In this document: piece by piece, positions 21,538 to 31,800 of the stretch
Layout of the letters: each line of letters begins with the position of its first letter
How positions within the stretch are numbered: the first letter of the stretch is position 1
Assembly: GCF_000208865.1 (NCBI RefSeq)
Contig: NC_018395.1
Coordinates: forward strand, 6,372,839-6,436,838
Reading direction: 5' to 3'
Source: Neospora caninum Liverpool
Lineage: Eukaryota; Apicomplexa; Conoidasida; Eucoccidiorida; Sarcocystidae
DNA: 64,000 nt
Notes under the pieces: generated by a model
What the model saw: the letters and a program-made list of their open reading frames with translations, nothing else
The model's database searches: none
What the model was told of the DNA's origin: nothing
Position numbers and translations under genes: made by a program

Positions 21538-24281
21538 GCTCTTGAGGCGTGGACGCCAGAACGAAACATACGGCGTGAAAACCAAGAACGACCCTTCTGA
21601 CACACACTGACACACGCGCCGTTCTTCTGTGAGCGGTTCTGCAACCCTGGCCACCTGCAAGCGTACCCGTTGTGTGGAGCCCTCGCACAGGGCTGTGAGT
21701 CTACCTGCATGCGCGTGTGCAAGGAGTGATAGGCGGCACTTCACAGCGTCGTGGACATGTAAAATGAAATACAGCACATGCTTCGCTATCCAAATCGAGA
21801 CGCAGTAGAGGTGGAGAGAGAGGCGCCGATAGGGAGATGTATTGGTGTTTCTTGGTTCACATAAACGAGGGTTGTTCGTGGCGAGCGAAAGCATTCTCAA
21901 CGCCAAGTGTAGAGAATGCGAGAAGCGCCTCAGTCTCGAGAGGCACACGGTCCTAGAGTGTGTGGAGATTCAGGCCTGTGCTTTGGCATGCGCTGAGGTA
22001 ACCGAAAGGGAAAGAGTGTTGCCGGGCGTCCAGTTCTTAGATTGAGACCCAATGGCGCAACCACAGAAGCGTGGTTCAGTGCAGCGCAGGGACTGCTCTC
22101 TGGTACCCCTACGATTCCGTGATTGGGACTGTCGTGCCGGTGAGAACATTCACAAAGGTTGGCAGTCTTCGAATCCATTCCGCGGCTACGCGGAAGAACA
22201 CCGCACAGGGCCCAAAGTTCTTTTCCTTTCCCCGGGAGAAGGGAGAACCCAAAGCAGAAAACACCCAAGTGGTGAAGATTCTGAGGATTCTGTACAGAGT
22301 GTTGCCGGGAACGCCTACAGCATCGCAAAAAGTGCGGTCCCTGTGTGTGGAGCGCGGACTCTCGGAAATTGAGCGTTGTGTCCTGTTTTTCTCGTCTCTC
22401 TGAATCGTCCGTGCTTCCTTTGTGAAACGAGGCAGGCGTGCCAAAGACGTGGGTTCCCTGGCCAAGTTCAGTGTTTAGCACGCATCGAAAATCAGATCTG
22501 TCTTCGCGTCGATGGCCATTCCTTACCGGCCTGTCGGCAGGTGTGCTGTTCTGCGTTTTTGTTTGGCGTGCTTGGAAAATGTTCACGTTTTCTCTGAAGC
22601 GCTGAGGGCAACAGACGCCGGTAACCCTCTTTCTGTTCTCTCGCCGCCATTCTTTGCGGAGTGTCAACTATTGCCCCAGTGGTGGTTTTATATCTTAGTG
22701 GTCTGTGTCGCTATTTCCCTTCCTTTCCCCTCTCCTGTTGATGCCTCGCTCGTTCCTTAGACTTGTTCCACGGGGCTCTGGCTCCTGCAGCAGTGTGTGT
22801 GTGTGTGTGCTTGCAATCTGCATCGCTCATGCGGGGACACTAGAAGAGAAAAGGATCCCTCAATCGGCGCGTGTTTTACCGTTTTGTGTGCTAATGTGCT
22901 GGTCCTCTGGCGAGGAGGTCGCGTCATTGCTCTCCCGCCAAAATTGACCGACCGCATGTTCCGCTCCCCTCCTGTCAAGGAAGAATGGGAACAGCCTCAG
23001 TTACTGAGGCAAGTCGTGAGTCTCTCTGCCCCACAGGGAAGACGGCGGGGCCCCCCCTTTTTGTGCTATGTGCCCCATCCCTTTCATTCTTTCTGCTGAA
23101 AGGCAGAAACCATCGGTGCGTTTTCCGTGTCATTAGGTATCCCTTTCCAGCGCATGCCTTCTCAAATGTACACGCCAGGTGGAGAGATTCCCTCCCAGAA
23201 ATGCTTAGGGCGATCGGGAGTGTGTCTGAGTCTGTCGGTTGGTTTCCAAGGGTTGGACCTTGTCTGTTGCGGAGAAGAAAAGGTGACCTTCCGTTGATGG
23301 GCCGCCCTCGTTTTGTTGCTGGATCCAGACCCCCACTTGGCGTCCGGTTCTACAGAAGTTGCGGCGCTCGTTCTCACGTTTCGATACGCTTTTGACGATT
23401 TTTCGTGGGACTGGTCCCGCCGCGGCGTTTCACCGTTTCGTTGTGCTCCTCCGGCCGCGCGAGCGGAGCCGGCGCCCTTGACTCTCTCGTCGCGATTTCC
23501 GCCGGAATTGTTTCTGGGAAAGAAATCTGCGTAACGGACAGGGCAGTCGCCGAAAAGGCGGTTGTGTCGGTCAGTGTCGTTTCCAAAGGTTGGGAGTTCT
23601 GTCGACTTTTTTCCCTTCTTTGTCTCTCTTCACTTCCCCCGTTCCCCTCGCTCGTGCCGGACGAGCTCACCGCTAGGTTCCACTCGAAATCGCGCGTGTG
23701 GCGACGGGCCCCGATTTAGGCGAACCGTTTCGGGAAATCGCCGCCATCTTTCTCGTAACGAGTCACTTTTCTACTCTTTTCAACAATCGGTTTTCTCTTT
23801 CCGTCAACGGTGGATATTCCCCCCCCCTCCCCGCTTTCTTGCACTTTTCACCCCGGAGGGAAGCGCAGGAAGGTGACCTTGGGCGGGCGGCGAAGCCAGC
23901 AGTCCGTGCCGTGTCCCGTCTCGCGGTTCTGCGCTGTTTTCACGAGTCCATTTTACCCCTGAAAAAGGGACTATGTGGCTCGCTTTTTCTCTTCAGAGAA
24001 CCTAGAGAAAGGCTGAACTAGGCCGAAAGGTGTCCCTCCTTTTTTGTGGAGGCCTGTTTCCCGGTTCGTGATCCTTCACATGCTCCAGGCGAATGCTCGC
24101 TGGCGTCGAGCGTCGCTCAACTGCGAATTCCCGTGCACTCGAACGGGAAACACAAATTCTTTGAAAATCGGAAAGGGGATCCCGAGGCACAAATCGCAGC
24201 CGCGTTCGAGGGAAAAAGGAAGCTTGGTCATTCGGAGGGACTAAATTTTCTCGTTTTCGAGCGGTCCCCACCAACACGCCT
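21538..24281. other. Intergenic region, 3' end of one membrane-protein gene and leader of the next
   Basis: No supported coding exon. The left half has mixed composition with a GT run near 22797-22809. From about 22.6 kb rightward the plus strand is C/T-rich, which matches the leaders seen upstream of other plus-strand starts in this window. ORFs here are short and have no recognisable content. Confidence 0.6.
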
Positions 24282-25448
24282 ATGGCTGGCCCGGAGCACG
24301 CCCTGTGTCTAGGCGACCACCGGAGCTCTCTCGTGGCGTCGCGAAAGCCCCCCACCCCTTCGTCTTGTGTTTCTCCTTCGTTTTCCGACATTTATGTGTC
24401 ATTCTTAAATCGATCGCCCTCGCCGAGCGCTTCACCTCGGTTCAAAAGGCGCCCCGGGAACCCGTCCCCGACTTTCGGGGCCTACCCTGTCGACGCCTCG
24501 GTGGCTGGGCTCCGGAGCCCCAGCGAGAGCCCGGCCGGCCGGGCGAGTGCGTCATTTTCCGGTTCGCGTAACGGCGAGGACTTAAAACCCTCGGCTGCCC
24601 ATCGGTTTTCGTCGCTTTTCCCGTGCTCAAAGTCGGGAGCTCGTGCCTCTTCTTCTTCTTCTCGGAGTCGACCAGAAACAACAAATCTCTGTCGCTCGGG
24701 ACGTTGCGCCTCAGCACCCCGCGGCGGAGGCGCTTCGGGACGGGGAGAAAAAGAGACAGACCCGCTCGGCGAGGGCTTGGCAAGGCGTGAAGGTCCGCTA
24801 GCCTCGTCACTTCGCTTTCGCATTTTCAGTTCGCAGTCTGCCGACGTGTGCTTCTCGGTCCGTCGCCGCATTCGTTTCCTTGTTCCGCTTCTCTGTCTTG
24901 GAGTCGGGGTCGCACTGTTCACCTGGGGGGACTCTCCTGTCTGCTCTACCGTTTCCCCGGACGCGTCGCTGCTTCTGTTTAGCTGCTGGAAACGTTCAGT
25001 TGACGGCTGGGTTTCGACGTTCTTCTCGAGCACGTTTCTCGCGAGCTTTGCCAGTTTGTGGGGAGAGACGTTCGTGGAAAACGGCGGGCCTTCTGGTCGG
25101 GATTTCGTTGCCCGGGTCGCCTCCTGGTTCTCAAGTGCGTCCTCGCGGTTGGCTACTGCCGTCCCTCTGGAGTGTCTGTACTCCTCGTGTCTCGTGACGC
25201 TGGTCCTAGGAGCCGCGACGGCGTCCGTTTCCCTTTCGGCAGCAACGCTCGCTTTCTTGCTGCCCATCTCATTCGCCTGCCTGTCGGCGCTCTGCCTCGC
25301 TTCGGCCGTCTTCCTCGTTCCCCTCGTCGCAGTGTCCCTTCGCATCCTTCTGCGCGTGACCATTTGCATTGTTGGCGTCTGCTTGAGTTGCATTCTGGTC
25401 CATTTGGCGATCGCCCTCTGCTGGGCTCTCCTCTGTCTCTTCCGGTGA
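24282..25448 (+). CDS. Single-exon membrane protein with hydrophobic C-terminal third, family unknown
   Basis: An uninterrupted 388-residue ORF with ATG in good context (cctATGGCT). Residues 1-195 are Ser/Arg/Pro/Gly-rich without a signal peptide. A helix is likely at about 197-216 (RFLVPLLCLGVGVALFTW). Residues about 297-388 are almost continuously hydrophobic (three or four helices rich in Ala, Leu, Val and Cys), and the protein ends directly after the last one (CWALLCLFR). The layout suggests a cytosolic N-terminal domain anchored by a C-terminal helical bundle in the ER, Golgi or an apicomplexan organelle; which one cannot be told. No conserved motif was recognised. An upstream non-coding or coding exon is possible because the leader is long. 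Confidence 0.7.
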   Translation: MAGPEHALCLGDHRSSLVASRKPPTPSSCVSPSFSDIYVSFLNRSPSPSASPRFKRRPGNPSPTFGAYPVDASVAGLRSPSESPAGRASASFSGSRNGEDLKPSAAHRFSSLFPCSKSGARASSSSSRSRPETTNLCRSGRCASAPRGGGASGRGEKETDPLGEGLARREGPLASSLRFRIFSSQSADVCFSVRRRIRFLVPLLCLGVGVALFTWGDSPVCSTVSPDASLLLFSCWKRSVDGWVSTFFSSTFLASFASLWGETFVENGGPSGRDFVARVASWFSSASSRLATAVPLECLYSSCLVTLVLGAATASVSLSAATLAFLLPISFACLSALCLASAVFLVPLVAVSLRILLRVTICIVGVCLSCILVHLAIALCWALLCLFR

Positions 25449-26060
25449 CGGTGGGAAGAGGCGAAAAGGAAACCGGAAGGAGCAGAACAAGACACAGAAG
25501 AAAAGACAAACATAGAACAGGGAAACGAAAGGTGAACTGTCCACGGCTCCATGTAAGGGAGAAGCGTGAAGGAAGGGAAAGGGGAGCGCGTGGAAGAGTA
25601 TGAAGGAAGCAAATCTGGTGGTTCGTCGCAGAGCGGGGACCATCCGGAAAAGGCGTGATGGCTTCTCATCCCGTGACCAGTGTGTGCGTGCGTCGATTCC
25701 CGGTCTGGAGTGAACTGACATCTCCGGGAAAGTGCGAAGCGAACACACAGTGCGAAAACTCAGTCTGGAGCGACCAGACGTTTTTTTTCTACAACGTCAA
25801 AATATGAGACTTGGGGAGGAGGGGCTTCGGGGGGGAAAACCGGCACATTCTCGCTAAGAAGCGCAGCCTAGGCTCTGTCGTCCCTGTAACGAATGTGGCC
25901 GCGCCTGAGTTGTGCGATTCCAATTCTTCCTCGCGACCGGGTCCGCTGGTCTACACGGAGATGGTTCGCTGTGCATTCCGAAGGCGTCTCCCCCATTCTC
26001 TGTCGCGCATTGCTCCCTGCGATTCCGTTTTGAGCCCGAGGTTGCCTGTCGTCCTTCCAG
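25449..26060. other. Short intergenic stretch; probable first exon of the next gene not resolved
   Basis: Contains the 3' end of the preceding membrane-protein gene and probably the start of the next. Candidate ATGs at 25804 and 25961 read frames that do not connect cleanly to the first supported exon at 26061. No repeat was recognised. Confidence 0.5.
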
Positions 26061-28551
26061 ATTTCTACCATTCCGTTTTCGCGTCCTCCTAGCTCTGATC
26101 TTCTTTCCTGTCTCCCTATCCTGTGTTGCGCTCACCAGCTACGTGTACAGCGTGAAGCTCGTCAGGCTCTGTGACCGGAGTCAAGTGTCTCGACACCGCC
26201 TGACTTCGGTCCGCGTTCCTCCGCCGAAGAGCTTTTTGACTGGAGACATCCAACTGGCATCTCCAAAGAGTCTGTCTCGTACCCGTACGACTCTCCCGTC
26301 TCGAGCCGAGGAAGTTCATGAGACGCAGGAAGAAAGACAAGAAAAACAGATCCAATCTCTTCTCCCTTCAGACACGGCCATTGGCGCGCACGGCTGGTCT
26401 GCTACCTCCAATGATCCGCGAAGAGGATCGACGCTCTTGGTGAGTTCTCGCGCCTGATCTTGTTGAGTGACCCGCGGTTGCCGCGAGATACGCCTCTCGC
26501 TACTTGTCTCGGAAAAGCTCTTTTTCGCCAAATCGCGTGTCCGCTGACGCGAAGACCATCTGCCTCCGGAAGAACCTCAGCGTCGCGTTCTAGCAAATCT
26601 GAGATCGACCGAGTTGCATGCAGCCACCGCACCGTGCACTGGAGGACTTGCGAATCCCCGCTGCCCAGCTCGGTTTTCATTTGTCGTTCGTTTCATCTCT
26701 CTCTCCAGGGGGATGTCGACAGCTGCGACCCTGCGGTGTGTGTGTCTCCATCCTGGATGTGTTTTCTTTCCCTGTCCGTGAAGACTCGGGCGAAAGTCCA
26801 CTGCAGTTGCCAAGTCCCTGCAAGGTGTCTGTGTCCGTCGTCGTTTCCTCGTAAACCACCTAGACGCGTATCCCCCCATACGAGTGTAGATACATTAAAG
26901 CAGGGACTCCCGCGTGGATGTGTATCCAGACCTGTACCGGCAGCCAGGCCACAAGAGAGTGTGGACTGTGCGCTGGTGTCGCTTTCAGGCGAAGTCCTCT
27001 ATGCAGAGTGAAGCCGTTTGCCTCACCTTGGACAAGCATCTGTCGTACTGGGACCAAGACAGTCACTACAGAGCGCGGCCTTCGGCCCCGCTTGGCGACT
27101 CTTTCGCCTGTTTGCCTTCGCTACGCGAGCAGCCATCCCTGCGAGAAGAGGCAGCTGTCGACCGTTCGGCGTTCGCAAGCGCCGGGCTGAAGATCCAGGC
27201 CGCATTGCCGGGGCCTGGCGAGAAGGACGAAGGCCAGAAGCGGGAGCGGAGCGGCGAGAGCACCGTCCGGGAGGACGGCGAGGGGACGCAGTCGCCGCAC
27301 AAGCGCTTTCGGCCCGGCACGTCCGCTAGGAGGGAGACAGCGAGCGAAGGTGAATCCAGTGGAGACGAGAAAAGCGAAGCCGTAGCCGAGACAAACACCG
27401 AGGGCAGGTTGGAGCTCGTGTCGCAACTCACGTCTTCAGAGGAGCTGAATCTGACGCTGCTGGAAGGCGTTCAGTCGCCGTTCTCTTTCAACGGCCAGGG
27501 CGCGCTGTCGCCGCAGCCCGAGGGCGAAGACGTGATCCTTCGAGGCGCGAGCAAGGACGACGAGGACCTCACGGTGTCGGCCTTGTCCCACGACGAGGAG
27601 ACGCCGGAGGCTGATGCACCTGCCGCGTGCCGGTCTCCAGAGAAGAGCGTGACAGAAGACTCGATCCCCGCGACCGTGCAGAGTCTCCCTCGGATCGAGG
27701 AAGAACTCGAAGCCGACGCGCTGGCGAGCGGGTCGGAAGCGGGACCACCAGAAGAACGAGAGGGACAGGAGACGGCGCCCGAGCCGCTGGCCAGCGTGGA
27801 CGAGGAAACTACTGGGGAGGCCCCCAGACAGCCCGAGACGCAGTCGGACTACTCGTTCGGAGACGAGGAGTCTGAGGGCGTCATCGGTCGTGCGTCCGCT
27901 GGAAACGGAGCGCGAAGGAAGACCGAAAAAGCCTCGGAGCCGAGCGTGGATGCGATTCAGCGCCGGGACGGTGAGCGGGAACGAGGCCGACAACGCGTCA
28001 GAGAAGATCGAGGCGCAGAGAGCCACGCGGAGTTCGTTCGCAGACGCCACGCGTCTCTCGCTGCCATTGGACGCCGCGTGAAGGCCGACGCTGCCAAGCG
28101 TCGCCATCGATCTCTCTCGGCCCAGGCCCGCGGGGCTGACTCTGCAGACCGCGTCGCCTCGCCGTCGTCTCCCTCGAGAGGCGGGAGTCTCGCAACGCGG
28201 GTGATTGCCGAGGTCCTCGCGGAGGAGCGCGCCAAGGCGAGAGAGGCGCGAGACGCCCAGGCGGACGAGGGCGGACGGGCCTTTGCGGAGTCCAGGCAAC
28301 CGAGGCGAGTCCAAACCCGTGACCTCGCCCGCCTCGGAACCAACCACACGGCCTACGAGGAGGCGTACCGCCGGATCGTCGAGGGGTGCATCGCCGTGAA
28401 GGAGACAGACTGGACCTTCCTGGCGCCTGGTGACAGCGGCGAAGGCGAGAAACTTCCGGCGTCGGACGGTCGAGGGAGCAGCGAGGAAAGTTCAGCGACT
28501 GCAGGCCGTTCCGCCTCGCCGTTTTCCCGCGGTCGAGCGACCCACGCTTGA
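26061..28551 (+). CDS. Protein with signal-anchor-like helix and long acidic body, family unknown (5' end incomplete)
   Basis: Proposed exons 26061..26439, 26709..26824 and 26904..28551 join in phases 0 and 2 and give about 714 residues after an unresolved first exon. Acceptors are gtccttccag, ctctccag and taaagcag; donors are GTGAGT and GTGTCT (weak). The first exon carries a hydrophobic segment VLLALIFFPVSLSCVALTSY, likely a signal anchor. The third exon starts with a compact Trp/Tyr-rich block (HKRVWTVRWCRF, LSYWDQDSHYR), the only part that looks folded. The rest is Glu/Asp/Ser/Ala-rich, with an Arg-rich patch and a final ordered-looking segment, LGTNHTAYEEAYRRIVEGC, before the stop. I recognise no family. 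The stop lies 315 bases before the next ATG on the same strand, so this could also be the 5' portion of the giant downstream gene if a junction was missed. Confidence 0.55.
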
Positions 28552-28866
28552 GGCTGAGAACAGGAGAGGAAGGGTTTGAAGTGGCGCGGCAAGGGAAAAG
28601 CAAGGAAGATCCGCGTGTTTCCCCGTCTTCGCGGAGTTCTTTGGCGGGCGCGCGAGGCAAATCGCTCCGAAAGCGTCCACGGTCGCCCCTCGCGCCTCCC
28701 CGCTGCCTTTAAGCTCGGACCTTCAGGCGGCTTCGTCGCTGCGGAGCCTCCACGGAGCTCCGCGAGGGATCTTTTGAGGGCGCGCCAGTCGGGGTGTTAT
28801 TGGAGTGTCTTGGGAGGTCGTGAGGGCGAAGCCGCCGACGGAGAAAAGCGCCAGAGGTAAGACACG
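28552..28866. other. Short gap between two plus-strand genes
   Basis: A 315-base interval holding a consensus-like donor (CCAGAG/GTAAGA, GT at 28858-28859) just before the start ATG of the giant gene. This may end a non-coding leader exon or mark an alternative transcript linking the two genes. Nothing else was seen. Confidence 0.45.
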
Positions 28867-31800
28867 ATGCGGTCTGAACGCGGGGAGTGGAAGAAAGCTG
28901 AAGGCGACGGGAAGGCCAAAACGACACGCCATCGACAGGGCGAGGGACGCGCCACCGCGTGGGTCCCAGTGGGGGAGTCTGCGCGGGGCTGTGAAGAGAA
29001 CGGACGTCTTCAGAGGGACGAGCACAGAGATGCGTTGCTTGCGTCGCCCGATCGGCGACCGAGGGAGGGAGGAACAGACGCCTCGCTGGGAGCCAGTGAA
29101 AATACGAGTCTGGTAGACTCAAGCTGCGAAGGAACCAGAAACGGGATGCGGAGAGAAGAGACGCGTGCGTTGTCACCTGCCTCTGCACTCCGAGCACAAC
29201 CTGAAGTCCCTTGGAAGGGAAGCGGAACAAGACGAGACGAGGACAGAGACTCGCCGGTGGCCGTTGGCGGCTCCTCTGGAGCCGACGAGGACGGAGACAA
29301 GGCAGACGCGGACAGGCCCGACAAAACGTGTGGGGAGCCTCAGAAGCACCATGTGTTGCAAACCGAAACTGTGAATCTTAAATCAGGTGCGTCGCCTTCA
29401 ACTGTCGGCACGGAGAGCTGAAGAGATGCATTGGGTCAATCGGACGGTCGACAACACGCACCGGAACGATCCCTTCACCTGACGCCCGACCTCGGCACCT
29501 GTCCCTCACTCTTCCTCTATTTTTGTTCACCGCTTCCTATGAGTCTCGCCATGTGTCCCTCGGGGTGTCTCCATCTGTCCCTCTAGGTGTCTCCATCTGT
29601 CCCTCTAGGTGTCTCCATCTGTCCCTCGGGGTGTCTCCGTCTGTCCCTATAAGTGTGTCCATGTGTCTCTCGGGGTGTCTCCGTCTGTCCCTTTGTGCCC
29701 ATTGTCCACGTATTTTCGGTATTCTTCGTCAGCTTCGTGTATGAATGGAGAGAAAAACACTGACAGCGAAACCAGTATGTCTTTTTAAGGACACCTGTGC
29801 ATGAATACGATGCTGAGAGGGAGGAGAAAGGATTTGACGTGCGCTGTCCTGCGCAGAGACTCTGAGCCGAAACGGTGCCGCCCGGCAGGAAAACTCGGCG
29901 CGAAACAACGGAGGGAACTGCGAAGTGCTCGAGGAAGGCTCGGGTCATGGGGAAGACGCGGGGGGGCCACAAAAAGAGAAGAGCGAGAATCCAGGAGAGG
30001 ACCCGGCGAGAAACGCCGAGCTGGTATCCGAGTGTAGGGGAAGTGTCGCGAGCGCAGAAGGGAGAGAGGAGAGCCAAGGCGACGCTTTAGAGGAGAGGGA
30101 AGAGGGCAGAGGACCGGCCTACGAAGAAGGGCCGAACAGCACGGAGACGAAGCTATGGCGAGAAACAGAGCGAGAAGAGGCAAGAGATTGGCAGGAAGAG
30201 GGAAAGCGAGAGAACCGCGTTTTAGGTCGTGGCTCCCATAATGGAGAGAAGTCTGCGGAAGACACGAAGACAGAAGAAACCAACGATGCGAACGACCCGT
30301 CAGGTGACGAATGCATCGCAGGCGAAGACGCCACACGATAGAAACCGCGGGGGGGTGAAGGGGGGGGGGGGGGGAAGTCGACCTCGGGTTTGACGTATCG
30401 CTTAGCCTCGCAATCAAACACCCCTCAGTAACCGAGTCAGACGACGTTTGCTGCACTGAGTAGGACAGCGACGTGCCGAGCGACAAGCGGAGGAAGTGGA
30501 AATGCGTAGAGGCAACAGGAGAGAGACGCTCGACAGACACCGCAGAAAGAGAACTGGACGAGACTGATGTACACAGACATCGAGAGAGAGAGAGAAAAAA
30601 AGCAGAGGAGGATCGAGGTCGGTGTTGCACTGTGGAGGAGAGGACAAGGGGGAAGAGGAAGGAGAGCAACAGGAAATAGGTAGAGAAACCCGTGAGAAGG
30701 AACTGAGAGGCATGGCACCGATTCGAGAAGAGAGGCGAAAACGATGCTGAAACGGGTTTGTAAAGGCAAGGAGACGCATTGCCAAGGAGAGCCTTTGTTT
30801 CCTTTTTGCGGCAGCTTTTTTCAGAGCCTCCAGCGCGTGTTCCATGCGGTCGCCGAGAGCCGGATGAGTCCCCTCACACCACGGCGGGAGGTGCACAGCT
30901 GCCTTGCATGTTCCGACAAATCGTTCTGTTTTCGCGTCTGCTTGGCGTTTCAGAAAAGACAAATGCATCCCCCCCTCTCGCCTGCGTTACGCCGTCTTTG
31001 CCCGCTCCCCCGAATCACCAGCCCTCTTCTTCCAGGTGTCTTTTGCTGGGGGGTAGGCTCGGCGCGCAAGAGAGTGAAGGGGTGATAAGAACTTCGGAGG
31101 GCGAGAGGCCACGGGAGAGACAGAGAGAGCCTGAGAGTGAGGAAGTGCGGAGAGAAGACAGAGGGAGTTTTCCTCCACATGCAGAAGGTGCCCGGGAGGC
31201 CAGGCTGAGAGGAATGGACGGCGAGAAACGGAACGGAAGAGAGCAGGAACGGGGGTCGGGAGACGGGGAGGAAAAACTAGGACATGAGACGGCCTTTGCC
31301 CAGAAACATGGCGGGGAAGAAACCCAGCCAGAGGAAGATAGACAGAGCGAGGCTAACTGGAAACGCCGGGGAGAGACGGACGGCAACGGAACGTCTTCAA
31401 ATGAAACAAAAGGCAGCCGAGAGAGAAAAGCGCCAAAAAGAGAGAGAGGCACGACGATGGAAGAGGGGGGGATGGAACGAAAGCGTGACGATGGCTGGGA
31501 GGCAGCCGGCACGAAAGAAGAGACGCCGAAGGAGGTGATCGAGCGCTGGGGCAATGCGGCCCGGATCCATGAGCGAGAATGCCAAAAAGAAGAGCAGAGA
31601 GAGAGGCGAGACAGTGAAAAAACGAAGCGGACTTTAGGAGCATCGGCAGAGAAAGGGGAAAATGCGGAACGTGAGAAAGACGACGGTGTTATCGGGAGGG
31701 CGGGAAGCGACGAGTTTTTCCCCGGTGTGGGGAACGCTTTGTCCTTTGCAAGTTGCGCTTCGATTCAGAGAAAAAATGAGAGCGAGCAGAACAGAGAAAC

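Noticed and set aside
29554..29692. CRISPR-like array
   Set aside because: Repeats are directly adjacent with no unique spacers, and the DNA is eukaryotic, so it is a minisatellite.
29785..30669. 294-codon minus-strand ORF
   Set aside because: Antisense to exon 2 of the giant gene, which has acceptor, donor and phase support on the plus strand.
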